This document shows positions 1 through 10,693 of a DNA stretch of 64,000 nucleotides, piece by piece. The position numbers were made by a program, and so were the translations under genes. Within the stretch, counting starts at the first letter, position 1. Each line of letters starts with the position of its first letter. A model generated the notes under the pieces. It searched no databases. It was not told where the DNA came from and worked only from the letters and a program-made list of their open reading frames with translations. Source of the stretch: Lepidostoma basale (Eukaryota; Arthropoda; Insecta; Trichoptera; Lepidostomatidae); NCBI GenBank assembly GCA_022606425.2, contig JAHDVF020000437.1, positions 62,001 through 126,000 on the forward strand, written 5' to 3'.

Positions 1-287
1 CAAAAGTCGCCGATATCATGGATCGGATCGCAAAATTGAAATGGCAATGGGCAGGACACGTAGCCAGACAGCCAAGTTCAAGATGGACTACCAAAATCTT
101 AATGTGGAGGCCATGGGAAAACAAAAGGGGTGTCGGTCGGCCACAGAAGAGATGGGCCGACGATATTGTTGTGGTCGCCGGGAAAAAATGGATTGAAGCG
201 GCACAGGATAGAGAAAAATGGAGACAGATGGAAGAGGCCTACATCCAGCAGTGGGGGGAAGGCTAGGAAGAAGAAGAAGAAGAAAAT
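1..287 (+). mobile_element. RTE-K LINE 3' end fragment
   Basis: The + frame from 18 reads LKWQWAGHVAR, then GRPQKRWADDI, then a terminal EEAYIQQW. This is the C-terminal tail of an RTE-like reverse transcriptase polyprotein. A GAA-rich simple tail follows at 266-285. The copy is cut by the window edge. Related copies lie at 17701-18045, 31425-31720 and 45700-46150. It is a non-functional fragment. Confidence 0.75.
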
Positions 288-885
288 TGACCTAAATACA
301 TATCCAATTTCTAATTATTTTAAACATTATTTTAATATAGTACGCATTAAGTCGGAATATACTAAATTAAAAAAAAATGAATCGACACGATTTGCATAGG
401 TTTTCATTTATTATATTTTAAAATTCGAACACCTGCTAAGTTTAATGTTTGTGTTCATTATTATAAGATGCAATCTGTTACCCTACTAATGTCAGTCATA
501 GAAGATTAATAATATGATATTGTATACACTTGAGGCTTATGATGTATTTGACGAAGGGTATAACGAATCAATTTCAGAATATTTCGCAAGGGTGAATCAC
601 GAAATTATTTAATTAAATATGGTTATAAATAACTTACCGAATGTAAATTTTTAAGATATGAATTATTAAGGTATACATTTAAATTATACTGTTTGATAAA
701 TAATGAACAAAAAGGCTTTGGCAGTATCAGGTTGTCTCAATTATATCATATGGAAGATTATATATATGAGAACTGACAGTAAGGAAAAAATAAACAAAAC
801 CTGAATATACAAGGCCTATATTGACATACCAGGTTGAGGCTACTAGGAGGAGCGAAGATATTGTGCGGACAGTGGAAAGGACATA
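288..885. other. AT-rich stretch with no recognised feature
   Basis: Low-complexity AT-rich DNA. I see no open frame, tRNA-like box or inverted repeat worth reporting. Confidence 0.5.
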
Positions 886-1010
886 TTATATATAAGGTTC
901 CCACCACCACCCGAGAGTGTTATAGGACGCAGCGACGCCCTTTCGTCAGTCTCGCTGCACTATCTAGGCCTGTTCCTTGTCCATCCGGGACTTACGTTAA
1001 TTTAATTTAC
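886..1010 (-). repeat. Repeat C copy
   Basis: It contains the block 'ggacgcagcgacgcccttt' (antisense), also found at 3401-3500 (-), 48595-48745 (+) and 57095-57205 (+). No coding frame is shared between copies. Class unknown. Confidence 0.5.
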
Positions 1011-1019
1011 AGAGTTAAT

Positions 1020-1262
1020 TTAGTAAGCAGAGAGAATGGACCGACACACTACTCTATGCTAGCACACTTCTTAAGCTTCCTCCACATTCATACAGCGAGT
1101 CATCCACGTTGATTCTTCCGAGTTCTAACATGACCAACCTGTGACAGTGGAAAGGACAGTAGAAAGGTGAAGAACACTGGCGAGAGACCAAGAGGGATGG
1201 CGTGGGGGTGGAGAGGTTTACGTCTAGCAGTGGACGGAGACAACCTGATGAAGATATTGACA
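1020..1262. mobile_element. RTE-A antisense piece followed by RTE-K sense tail
   Basis: 1020-1135 matches the antisense RTE-A 3' end ('cttcctccacattcataca', then 'tctaacatgaccaacct'). 1160-1262 is a sense LINE tail with the typical 'tctagcagtggacgg' end. Both are short and decayed. Confidence 0.55.
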
Positions 1263-1613
1263 TATGACATTGAGCCCACAGTGGGTACAGCAAGAACAAG
1301 TCTAAAGCGCGGGTGGGACAATAGAAGGACAGATAATGCAGAAGACACTGGAATGCGCACGTGCAGAGGATGGATCCCTCCAGAATCCCACACGTTGTAA
1401 TGCATCAGATTCTTGTTGGCTAACGTCCCCCTGGAAGACGTCAAAGAGATGGAGGGATATCTGGAAGTCAACTTCCCGAGAGAGGCCAGCCTGACTACAG
1501 TAACAGACCAAAGGTCTTAAAGAAGAAGTCTTCTGGGTTTTGGTCGTACCTGTGACTGATGACCTATACCACGGTTCCTAAATGTTCGGCGAACTAGTGT
1601 TCCTTTGTTTTCT
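1263..1613. other. Unassigned sequence, possible LINE debris
   Basis: It contains antiparallel fragments resembling LINE tails ('gtgggacaatagaaggacag'), but no family could be assigned. No cellular gene is visible. Confidence 0.3.
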
Positions 1614-2165
1614 TCGACAACAACAACAACAAAGCATCACGCCGTTTCCTCCTAGGGGTAGGCAGAGAGATTGGATTGCCACACTACTCTATTCTGGCCC
1701 ACCTCTCTAGCTTCCTCCACATTCATACAGCGAGTCACGTATGATTCTTCCGACTTCTAACATGACCAACCTTTAAAATTTGATTAATTTGGTCATGCCA
1801 TGTTATCCTCCGTACTCCATTTCATCATTGACGTATACTTTCATAAACATTCTTTTTTTTTTTTTAAAGACTAACACCGGAGATTTAAATCAATGATATT
1901 AGAATTTATTTTACAATCTTCAATGTGAGCAGAAAATAGCTCATTATTATGAAGAAGGAATCTGGTCGTGTCCAGGCTCGAACCCAAGTCCCCTTGATCA
2001 GAAGCCAAGCGTTCTATCCCCTAGACCACCACCCGATTGCGCTCCATCTTTCTCCATCCATGCGCTCCATATGTCCGAACCAACGCAGCGATCCTTTCAT
2101 AAATTTGTTCATAATACCTTATTCCGCTCTACTTTGTTTTCTTCTTCTCACAATACTTCGTTTTT
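1614..2165 (-). mobile_element. RTE-A LINE (TTG-tailed), split by SINE-1
   Basis: The antisense copy starts with a (CAA)n tail at 1618-1632 and 'catcacgccgtttcc'. It runs through the 'ggtcatgccatgtt' block and resumes after the SINE as 'catgcgctccatatgtccga', down to the 'ttcataaatttgttcat' block. An uninterrupted copy at 10116-10481 has the same order, so the interruption is an insertion. Confidence 0.75.
1856..2044 (-). mobile_element. SINE-1, tRNA-derived, antisense copy
   Basis: On the minus strand the unit reads 'gggtggtggtctagggga' (A-box-like), 'gggttcgagcctgg' (B-box-like), then a unique body ending 'ggtgttagtcttt' and a run of A. It aligns along nearly its whole length with the sense copy at 32328-32500. 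Short direct repeats (cattcttt / catcttt) flank it. Confidence 0.8.
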
Positions 2166-2209
2166 AGTTTTTTTAAACTAAATCAGTTGCAGTACTGTAT
2201 TTATCATTT

Positions 2210-2495
2210 CTCATAATATGCCCGAAGTATTATAGTTTCCTTTGCTTTCAGGTCTTGACAATTTCTTTTACTCTCTTCGTAAGCTGTACTTCCTCATTAA
2301 CGATTCTTTCGATCCATGATATTTTGAATATTCTACGATAAATCCACATTTTAAAGGCATCCAGCTTTCTTGTAATAGCTTTTATCAAAGTCCATGTTTC
2401 CATGCCACGGAACAAGACGGGTAGCATGTAACGTCGAATTATTCTCAATTGAATTAAAAAATTACATTTCATTAACAATGTGTTTCGCTTCAATT
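2210..2495 (-). mobile_element. RTE-like LINE fragment (late RT region)
   Basis: The minus frame reads ETWTLIKAITRKLDAFKMW, then YRRIFKISWIERIVNEEV. This is the widely conserved segment between the RT palm and the C-terminal tail of RTE LINEs. Both ends are lost. Confidence 0.8.
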
Positions 2496-2860
2496 TAAAA
2501 TCAAGACTTAAGCGAAGGGTTAATTAAACAATCCAGTATATAATTGAGTGTCTAAAATTCCAGTTGGACTAAAAAGGGTTAACACAAACGGCTGAGAAAA
2601 ATAGGGTAGATAGATCACTGAGATGGAAAATACCCGTTGTAAACACTTTGCTAGGGGTGGCGGTTAAGTGTTTATATTGCAATTTAGGGGATGAATTTAG
2701 CAATTAAAAGGGGACGTGTATATGTGGAACAAGTGTGACGGGTACTTCAGGGCTTAAAGTGATTAGCAAAAGTAACAAGGAAGTCTACAGGTCATTTAAT
2801 GAATATTGTTTGGGTAAGTTTATTCCTTAACGGTATTTGTATTTTTATAATTTTTTTTTT
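2496..2860. other. No recognised feature
   Basis: AT-rich sequence without a supported gene or repeat. Confidence 0.4.
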
Positions 2861-3416
2861 TATAAATGAACAAACATAAATCTAACTAACTAACGATCAC
2901 GAGGGGTAGGCAGAGACTATGTATCGCCACAATGATCTGTCCTGGCATACCTCTCGGGCTTCCTCTACATTCATACACCGTACCATGCACGCACGTCGAT
3001 TATTCCGACTTCAAATATGACCGCCTTTTAGTAATTGACTTATTGAGTTATTGATCACTAAGAAGAATGTGCGAGAAAAAGTTGTATGATGGAAGGGAAG
3101 CTTGGAGCTGGCAAAAGAAGGATGTAAGCAGGATAAACGCCGTAGAAATGAGATCACTAAGAATAATGTGAAAGGGAAACGTTGGATGATAGAATACTGA
3201 ACAATGAAATAAGAGAGAAATGTAAGGCAGATGACTGCATCATGGATAAAATTAAAAAAGGATCCCTGAGATGGTTTGGACATATGGAACGAATGGATGA
3301 GAGTAGAATCGTTAAAAAGTTGTACACAAGCAGCGTGAGTGGAAAAAGAAGCCAAGGACGACCGAGGAAAATATGGCGTGACCAAATTAATCAATTACTA
3401 TATATGAACAAACATA
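2861..3416. mobile_element. Twin-primed RTE-A insertion with target-site duplication
   Basis: 2879-3055 is the antisense 3' end with a (CTAA)n tail. 3057-3400 is the more 5' part in sense orientation, encoding GSLRWFGHMERMDESR and QGRPRKIWRDQINQL. The two parts meet head to head and overlap by about 20 bp of element sequence. Nearly identical 18-bp direct repeats flank the insertion: tataaatgaacaaacata (2861-2878) and tatatatgaacaaacata (3399-3416). This is the product expected from twin priming during target-primed reverse transcription. Confidence 0.85.
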
Positions 3417-3500
3417 CAGTAAAATATAGACACAGAAGGTTACGCACCGCTTACAGGAAGTTGTTATAGGGCGCAGCGGCGCCCTTTCGCCTTTTTTATA
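3401..3500 (-). repeat. Repeat C copy, target of the twin-primed LINE
   Basis: In reverse complement it contains 'agggcgccgctgcgcccta', then 'ggtgcgtaaccttctgtgt' and 'actgtatgtttgttca'. The order matches 48630-48730. The left part of the same copy continues before 2861, on the other side of the RTE-A insertion. Confidence 0.65.
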
Positions 3501-3589
3501 TTATAGGTAACATTGGAACGTTCATTTACTTTACTTCTTTACTGTTCAATCTGTGTATCTTTATAACTTATTAACAAACCATTACGCCG

Positions 3590-3690
3590 TTTTCCCGGAA
3601 GAGTAGGCAGAGAGGATGATACGTCATATTTCTCTATCCTGACATACATCTTGAACTTCTTTACATAAAGGCACACAAGACTTTGAAGCA
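3590..3690 (-). mobile_element. RTE-A 3' fragment
   Basis: The antisense block 'gagtaggcagagaggat' and 'ctatcctgacatacatctt' matches the RTE-A 3' end; the rest is lost. Confidence 0.6.
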
Positions 3691-3779
3691 CAGCGCAGAG
3701 ACAAGCGCTCCCCTACAAGCGCCTTCCCCTGCTCCAGATGCCCCAGAATATGTGGGTCCAGGATCGGCCTCTTCAGTCA

Positions 3780-4322
3780 CATGCAGACCCACAAACGTGA
3801 AGGACACTCTTCCTCTGATGATGATGATGACTTCTTATATATGAAAGTATATTTCGAATATAGTGTACTTTCGAATACAGTATACTTCAAATATTGTATA
3901 CTTCAAATATAGTACACTTTGAATATATAATAGTATTATTCGAATATAGCAACATAATTGATGATGATGATGATGATGATTTATATAGCGCCATTTTTGT
4001 GAAAGATTCACTTCAACCCACAACCGTGAAGGAAAGTCTTCCTCGAACACGAGGGACAGAAGATGATGATGATGTCTTCTTATATATGAAAGTATACTTC
4101 GAATATGGTGTACTTCAAATACAGTATACTTCGAATATAATATACTTCAAATATAGTATACTTCAAATATAGTATACTTCAAATATAGTATACTTCAAAT
4201 ATAGTATACTTCAAATATAGTATACTTCAAATATAGTATACTTCAAATATAGTATACTTCAAATATAGTATACTTCAAATATAGTATACTTCAAATATAG
4301 TACACTTTGAATATAGTATTAT
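3780..4322. repeat. 16-bp minisatellite (tatacttcaaatatag) with internal duplication
   Basis: About fourteen 16-bp units run from 4085 to 4318, near-identical in the centre and more diverged at the edges. A shorter diverged block lies at 3842-3950. The flank 'cgtgaaggacactcttcct' with a (GAT)n run and 'cttcttatatatgaaagtat' occurs before each block (3795-3850 and 4025-4095). A segment of about 240 bp was therefore duplicated in tandem. Confidence 0.85.
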
Positions 4323-4323
4323 T

Positions 4324-4600
4324 GATCTAACTAACTAACTAACTAACTAACTAATCATCACGCCATTTCCCCGGAGGGGTAGGCAGAGAGGATGGATCGC
4401 CACACTGGCCTGTCCTGGCATACCTCTCGAGCTTCCTCTACATCCATACATCTTACCATGCACGCACGTCGATTGTTCCGACTTCGAATGTGGCCGCCTT
4501 TTAGTAATTGATTAATTTGGTCATGCCATGTTTTCCTCGGTCGTCCCCGGCTTCTTTTCCCACTCACGCTGCTTGTGTACAACTTTTTAACCATTCTAAT
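4324..4600 (-). mobile_element. RTE-A LINE 3' end, TTAG-tailed
   Basis: A (CTAA)n run at 4325-4352 is followed by antisense coding for KLYTSSVSGKRSRGRPRKT, DQINQLLKGGHIRSR, then the terminal WRSILSAYPSGEMA. Among the better preserved RTE-A C-termini in the window. Confidence 0.85.
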
Positions 4601-4699
4601 AGTACAATATATGCTGCTGGCAGCGCAGGCACGGTAAACCGGAGTAGTAAAAACACGATGAATAATTGAGTCATCTCCCGACAGGCATCGCTATTTGCC

Positions 4700-4915
4700 A
4701 GAATTTTCGAGTTTAACGGGCCATGTTGTAAATGTTGCCTCGGGGCTGCCGACTTATTAATCCGCCCTTTGTGACAATGCAGGGAGCGGGCCGCCCTGCC
4801 CTCCAGCCAGGGCGATTAAATAGGCATGCCCGCGAAATCGGGAAATCCGCCTAGTGCTGTACCACGTCGACCCGCGCCGGTTGACGCGAACCGGTTGCCG
4901 ATTGCGTCTCCCGAT
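4700..4915. promoter_or_regulatory. GC-rich island, possible conserved noncoding element
   Basis: About 200 bp much richer in G+C than its surroundings, with no open frame and no match to any repeat family here. It contains 'ttattaatccgccc', 'gggcgattaaat' and the hairpin-like 'gccggttgacgcgaaccggt'. A regulatory role is inferred only from composition. Confidence 0.3.
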
Positions 4916-5094
4916 AATAAAAATATGTAAACTTAGACATATTTAATATCGAGAAAAATAAACTTTAACTTGGAAAAAAAACAGTATTTTCATTAATAAA
5001 AAATACGAAATTATGAAATTCCACAATGGCTTAAGGGTATCAAAAATGAAATAAATATTTGTTTTTTGAATGTATACAAATACTTACTGGATTT

Positions 5095-5179
5095 TACCCA
5101 TTGCGGGTTAATCATTTTTAAGGAATAATGGTATCTCAATAGAGACGAAGATTTAAATGTTTTTTTTTTGGAAACAGAA
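5095..5179 (+). repeat. Repeat D, left half (interrupted)
   Basis: The 'acccattgcggg' and 'tcaatagagacgaagat' blocks match 20692-20780. The second half resumes at 6608 after a CR1-B insertion. Confidence 0.75.
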
Positions 5180-6607
5180 TCAATCAAATCAATCAATCAA
5201 ATCAGTTTATTTTCTCAAAAGACATTACAAACATTTTTTATAGTTTAAGGCATCTATTGAGAACAGGTAAAACATAAGGAATATATAATACCAGGAACGC
5301 ATGAGAGACGGTTCGACATTAGGAATACAAAATACTCTCCAAAGTCAAGAGTATTTGTCTTCTGAATGTACTTTCACGAATATGAAAGACATCGATCTCC
5401 GAAGCGATCATGTTCAGCAGTTTGATTGCTCTCCCCACCGGCATCACCAGAGGCAGGTTGGTTCTGCATGCTGGGAGATAAAACAGTCTGTGCTGACGCT
5501 GTCGAAGATAGCCATCCGGAACATAAAGATGGATAGCCTCCAAGATGACGGAGTTCTCAAAGAATCCCCTGATAAGTCTGAAGAAATGGGTAAGTGTGCA
5601 CCCATCCCTTCTTATCTGTAAACTATTGGTCCCCAGCATGCCCAAGAGGAATGCAGTGGGATAAAGCCACGGATAGCTACCAAACTCCCTCATGTAGAGA
5701 TATCTCAGAAATCTTTTCTGAACCCTCTCTAACATGAGCGAGTATCTCGCCTCGTGGGGACTCCATATCACCGAGCCACACTCGAGCCGGCTCCGGACCA
5801 ATGAGTTGTACAAAATTCGCAAAACATAGGGATTCTTGAAAACTCTACCAGTTCGGAGAATAAATCCCAACATTTTCAGTGCAACTCCACATATTCTCTC
5901 GATGTGAGCATGGAAAGTCAGCCTACTTTCATAAACGATACCAAGATCCTTTATCGTTGAAACACGCTTAAGTTGCTGGTTATCCATTGTGTATCTGTAA
6001 TAAACAGTACGCAATGCTCTCGTAAAAGATAAAATTACGCATTTAGAGATATTGAAATAAATTTGATTGGTTTACTCCAGCGGACGATATTATTTATATC
6101 TGACTGGAGATGGAGGCAATCTTCGGGGCTTTTTATCTCAAGGAATAATTTAAGATCATCTGCAAATAAAAGAAATCGTGAAAATTGTATAACCCTCGCG
6201 ACATCATTAATGAAGATGGTGAAGAGGAGTGGACCAAGGTTTGAGCCCTGTGGCACTCCGGAATATACGGGAAAAAGTGCAGATTGAAATATACCGTATG
6301 AGGCAAACTGTTTCCTTTCCCTCAGGTAGCTAATAAAAAATAAAACCAACTTAGAAGAGAAACCAATTTCCGACAGCTTTCGCAGAAGTACATCATGGTT
6401 GACGGTATCAAAGGCTTTAGAAAAGTCATTATAAGAGCAGTCAACCTGGTGACCATTGTCCAAAGCCCCTGTCACATATTCTGTGAAAATCATAAGATTG
6501 GTTTCAGTAGAGCGCCCCTTCCTGAATCCGTGTTGTTCTGAAATTATGAAGGGTTCAACTCTAGGGAGAATCATTTTATAAATAATAGATTCGAAGAGTT
6601 TGGAAGA
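5180..6607 (-). mobile_element. CR1-B LINE, 5'-truncated antisense copy
   Basis: The minus strand encodes RT pieces in two frames. 6574-6035 holds EQHGFRKGRSTETNLM, YNDFSKAFDTVNHDVLL, SGVPQGSNLGPLLFTIFIND and FADDLKLF. 6014-5319 holds the thumb and C-terminus, including SRLECGSVIWSPHEARY and a terminal VMPVGRAIKLLNMIASE. A frame break near 6014-6035 makes it non-functional. The 3' tail is a (TTGAT)n-like run (5180-5206 in antisense). It is closely related to the copy at 50059-52872. Confidence 0.9.
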
Positions 6608-6770
6608 GAATATGGTAGTCGAGGCATTTACAGGACTTATGACCTGTCATAGGTTGGGTTAAGCGATCGCTTTATGTTTTAACAACATTCCTCATTCTGC
6701 CCTTCTTAACATAAGTAGCATATATACATCTTTAAAAAATTTGTCAGACGTGGTGGTCGTAAGAAGGGCG
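6608..6770 (+). repeat. Repeat D, right half
   Basis: 'acaggacttatgacctgtca', 'ggttgggttaagcgatcgct' and 'aatttgtcagacgtggtggt' match 20790-20930 and 27140-27270. With 5095-5179 it forms one copy split by CR1-B. Confidence 0.75.
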
Positions 6771-6774
6771 CAAT

Positions 6775-6915
6775 GGGTGTGAAAGTGAAAAGTAATTCCT
6801 GTCCACTCTTTGATGTTCCGCAGCCAGGACAGCTGTCTTCTACCAATTCTCAGACGTCCCTCCACTTTACCCTTTAATGTCAGTCAAAGGAGGTGGTATT
6901 TTTCTCCCCTTAGTA
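6775..6915 (-). mobile_element. RTE-E LINE fragment
   Basis: Antisense block 'ctttgatgttccgcagccag' and 'gaggtggtatttttctcccc', shared with 49375-49470 and, more distantly, 8080-8200. Confidence 0.65.
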
Positions 6916-7504
6916 CATGAGCCAAATATTAGATATGCTATCTTGTTATATGCTGTCTTTGACGATCAGCGACGAATAGACATGTGGTAGTATGTTTTTG
7001 GCCTTCTTGTATTGTTACCATATTAAAAAGGCCCAAGTTCCATCCTAAGACTCAGCAAAGATATTAATAAACTTTGCTGAAAATCAATCCTAAGGATTAA
7101 AAACTTTAGTAAAAATGTTGTACGTTGCAATGCAAATCACGAACCGGTTATTTTTTTTAACGGGACATCACTTTTTAGCCATTGTACAATTCTTTGGCTG
7201 ACGGCATGGCATGGCGCCTGGTGATCTGCGCAAACATTGCGCCATTGTGCCATATTTCTGTTCTCGTTTGTTCTGCCTTGTATTCTTAGCGCTTCTTGTT
7301 CCCGTTCTATGTAAATACTGGAGCACTACACTCTTAACTCGCTGTTTAATTTAATCTCATTTAATACATTTTTAATACCGTTTCTAGTTCCAACGCCAAA
7401 AATGTTTTTTTTCACTAAAATCTTGTGCTGATGCATATTTATTACATAGGTTACCGACTATTTCTGGACCTTTGTAAAAAATCACAAAGTCAAAAAGATT
7501 ATTA
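6916..7504. other. No recognised feature
   Basis: No coding frame or repeat family recognised. Confidence 0.35.
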
Positions 7505-7740
7505 AAATATGTATCTTCTTCTCCGGTCTCAATCTAATGATTGGTCTGCAGCAAGGCGACGCATCTCCTCTTCCACTCCGCTCGGTCCTCGGCAACTCTC
7601 TTACACTCCGCATAAGAGGTGCAGCCCATATTTTGTCAAATCTGGTCTAGGTTCTCCTGGCGAGGTCGTCCTCTGCCAATCGATCCCTCAAATACTCCGG
7701 TCGACAATGAATTCCGTATTTTTTCCAGATTTTCTTAATC
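7505..7740 (-). mobile_element. RTE-F2 LINE C-terminal fragment
   Basis: Antisense copy of the same segment as 58545-58880 ('ctgcagcaaggcgacgcatc', 'tccactccgctcggtcctcg'). The coding sense is minus. Truncated and interrupted. Confidence 0.7.
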
Positions 7741-7954
7741 TGATTTAGCTCTGTGCCTTCTTCAAAAACGACTTTTATAGTTATAGATAAACGTCTATCT
7801 TTTTTATAGTTATAGATAAAAATCTACGAGACAAAAAAGTTTGGGAACCTCTGCTCTAGAGTATAGATGTGCGTAAAACCTAAGCTTTAAGCGAACCTAC
7901 TTCGATGTGGTTTTAGCTTTAGGTTATGATCTTCCTTGTCCATAAGATTTTAAT

Positions 7955-8350
7955 GTAGTACACGTTCTTCTTCTTCTTCAAGTGCCCTGTCGGGTCCCCC
8001 CAACGTTGGCGATCACCTCGGCGAACCTGTCCCTGTCTTGCTCCGCTCGAAACAGCTCCTCCACACTTCGGATGCCGGTCCACTCCCTCACGTTTCGCAG
8101 CCAGAACATCTGTGTCCTACCGGGTCCTCTGCGTCTCTCAATTTTCCCCTCCAATATCAGTTGGAGACTCAATATAAGGTGGTACTTTTCCCCACGCAGT
8201 ATATGACCCAGATGTGAAATCTTCCGAACCTTGATAGTTGATAACAGTTCTCTGTCAACTCTAGCTCGCCCCAGGACTTCGATATTGGTAACCATGTCTG
8301 TACAGGGAATTCTAAGCATTTAGCGATGGAGCCACATTTCAAAGAAAAAA
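7955..8350 (-). mobile_element. RTE-E LINE C-terminal fragment
   Basis: Minus frame: DMVTNIEVLGRARVDRELL, ISHLGHILRGEKYHL, RRRGPGRTQMFWLRNVREW, then DRDRFAEVIANVGGTRQ. This is a LINE terminal region ending in a GAA-rich stretch (antisense ttcttcttcttc at 7966-7978). Stops and lost ends show it is dead. Confidence 0.8.
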
Positions 8351-8413
8351 GCCCCAAGGCCTACACTTAGAAGAAGAAGAAAAAGATATATATTATTACA
8401 TCCTTATCTGTAA

Positions 8414-9365
8414 AAACTAACTAACTAACTAACCATCACGCCGTCCCCCCGAAGGGGTAGGCAGAAAGAATGGACTGCAACACTTTTCTTTCCTGACATA
8501 TTTCATTTCATTTCATTCATACATCGTGTCATGCACGCGCGTCGATTTCTCTGACTCCTCACATGACCGACATTCAATATTTGATTTATTTGATCGTGCC
8601 ACGTTTTCCTCGGTCTTCATCTATTTCTGGTTCCATTTATATCGTTAATATATAATGATTTTACCATTCTTTCTTTCCATATGTCCAAACCATCTTAATG
8701 ATCCTTTCATTATTTTGTTCATGACACAATCATTCGCACCGCATTCACTTCTTATATTTTCATTCGACACTCTATCATACACAGAGTATCCACACATTCG
8801 TCTAAGAGATCTCATTTCTACTGCATTTATTCTACTTTCATCCTTCTTTAGCCAGTTCCATGCTTCGCTTCCATACATAAGGGTCTGTACAAGAACATCA
8901 TTGTGCACTGCCATTCTAGCTTTTTTAGATAGGTTTTTGTTTGCGATGACAACTTTAAGTGCACCATTCACTTTGTTGCCTGCCCCAACCCTTCTTTCAA
9001 TATCCCTCTCCACTCGCTCATCTTTTGTAAACATACTACCTAAATACACGAACTCAACTACTTGCTCCAAATTTCATCACGCTAATGTTGCAGACTGTCA
9101 TGGTTTCTTCCTTTTCAAAAATTATTCTTCTCTGGTTTCAATCCTGGGATTGGTTTGCAGAGCTGGAAGAGAATAATAGAGGAAATTGCTGCAAACCAAA
9201 AAAAATCATTACCTTGGACTTATTAATATTCATCATCAGATCATTTCGCATGCATACCTCATACATACAATTCACCAGGACTAGTTCATGCTCGTTGTTT
9301 GCAAGTAGGACAGCGTCATCCGCATACAAGAGACAGCTTACTGACACCACGCTCATTTTGGCAAA
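8414..9365 (-). mobile_element. RTE-A LINE, long 3' copy reaching the RT active site
   Basis: A (CTAA)n tail at 8417-8433 is followed, reading minus, by the C-terminus; QVVEFVYLGSMFTKDERVER and LVQTLMYGSEAWNWLKK lie upstream. At 9356-9190 is the RT motif LLYADDAVLLANNEHELV. Frames change more than once. A fragment of RTE-F about 75 bp long is inserted at about 9128-9202. Confidence 0.85.
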
Positions 9366-9419
9366 TATAATATATCTGTATTATCTGTATTAAATGGTAA
9401 ATATAATATATAAAATCGT

Positions 9420-9879
9420 TTGCGCTGATTCTAAGTAAAACAGAGGCTTTTGAAAATTAATTGTTTTATTAAGTTAAGTTATTAACAAAGATTCTCATAA
9501 CTGTTAAACGAATCAAGTAATTCCGCCGTAGCGATAAAACCCAACGAACCCTCACAGCATCAGATATAATGAATCCAACATTAATGACCTTACTTAGGAC
9601 TCCCTTGAACACACAGCGAGATAAATTGAATTCTGTAAATACCCTCAGATAGGACTCATAAAATATTCAGCGCTCGCCCGCCGGCGGGCCCCAACTGACA
9701 ACACACGTTGTATATAAATTAAAACTCATTAAATGAAGAGTCATTGTTATGATTTTGAACAATAGAGGGCGCTTTTGGAAAGAGAAATGCTACTGTGTGG
9801 ATTCCATGGATGTTTCCTAACCGTATCAGAGCTTCCAAAACTTCTATAATATTAGATAATTCGATGTTTTGGCTAAAAC
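9420..9879. other. Unassigned AT-rich DNA with a short GC palindrome
   Basis: No gene or repeat recognised. 9676-9687 contains the perfect GC palindrome cccgccggcggg. A regulatory role is possible but unsupported. Confidence 0.3.
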
Positions 9880-9969
9880 ATTCTTCTCTTCTTCTTCCTC
9901 AGCCTATTCCCGTCCACTCCTGGACAAAAGCCTCCTCCATTTGCTTCCATGTCATTTTGTCATGTGTCT

Positions 9970-10693
9970 GTTTAGATCAGAGGTTCCCAAACTTTATTGC
10001 CCGTAGACCCCTCGCCGATTTTTTCTATTTTGTGTAGACCCCCTGCATTCCTAAAATTGATTTTTCGAATGAGTTTGCCATCCCTATCATCGATCGTCCG
10101 GTTTTTCCCAAAGGTACAACAACAACAAACCATCACGCCGTTTCCCCGCAGGGGTAGGCAGATAGAATGGCCGCCACACTACTCTATCCTGGCACACCTC
10201 TCTAGCTTCATCCACATTCATACATCGAGTCATACACGCACGTCGATTCTTCCGGCTTCTAACATGACCAACCTTTAAATTTTGATTAATTTGGTCATGT
10301 CATGTTTTCCTCGGTCTTCCTCGACTCCGTATTCCATTAACATAGGTAACGTATACATTTTTAACCATTCTATCTTCACCCATGCGCTCCATACGTCCGA
10401 ACCAACGCAGCGATCCTTTCATAATTTTGTTCATCATACCTTCTTTCGCTCTACATTCCTTTTTAATATCAGAATTTGAGATTTCCCAAAGGTGCTAAAA
10501 AAAAAGTCAACGAAGATTTCGATATTCGTTTTGCGTTTCAATATTCGGCTTCAATTCAGTTGAACCATCTCGTGGACCCCTATTTACATCTCATGGACCC
10601 CCAATTTTTTTTGCAACTGTCGTAGACCCCTTGCAAGTTGTTGTGGACCCCTGGGGGTCTATATAGACCACTTTGAGATTCACTGGTTTAGAT
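9970..10693. mobile_element. Non-autonomous hAT element with 8-bp TSD
   Basis: The element spans 9978-10685. The 5' end is CAGAGGTTCCCAAACTTT; the 3' end in reverse complement is CAGTGAATCTCAAAGTGG, imperfect terminal inverted repeats typical of hAT. Perfect 8-bp duplications GTTTAGAT flank it at 9970-9977 and 10686-10693. No transposase frame remains; the 'gacccc' motif recurs inside. An RTE-A LINE lies inside. Confidence 0.9.
10104..10493 (-). mobile_element. RTE-A LINE (TTG-tailed) nested in the hAT element
   Basis: Antisense insertion at 10116-10481 with a (CAA)n tail, then 'catcacgccgtttcc' and the RTE-A 3' blocks. A perfect 12-bp TSD, tttcccaaaggt, lies at 10104-10115 and 10482-10493. 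Confidence 0.9.

Noticed and set aside
4085..4320. Regular array as a CRISPR-like structure
   Set aside because: Units are directly adjacent with no spacers, and the window is eukaryotic; it is a minisatellite.
8655..9176. 173-residue plus frame
   Set aside because: It is the reverse-strand shadow of RTE-A coding; the minus strand has recognisable LINE motifs.
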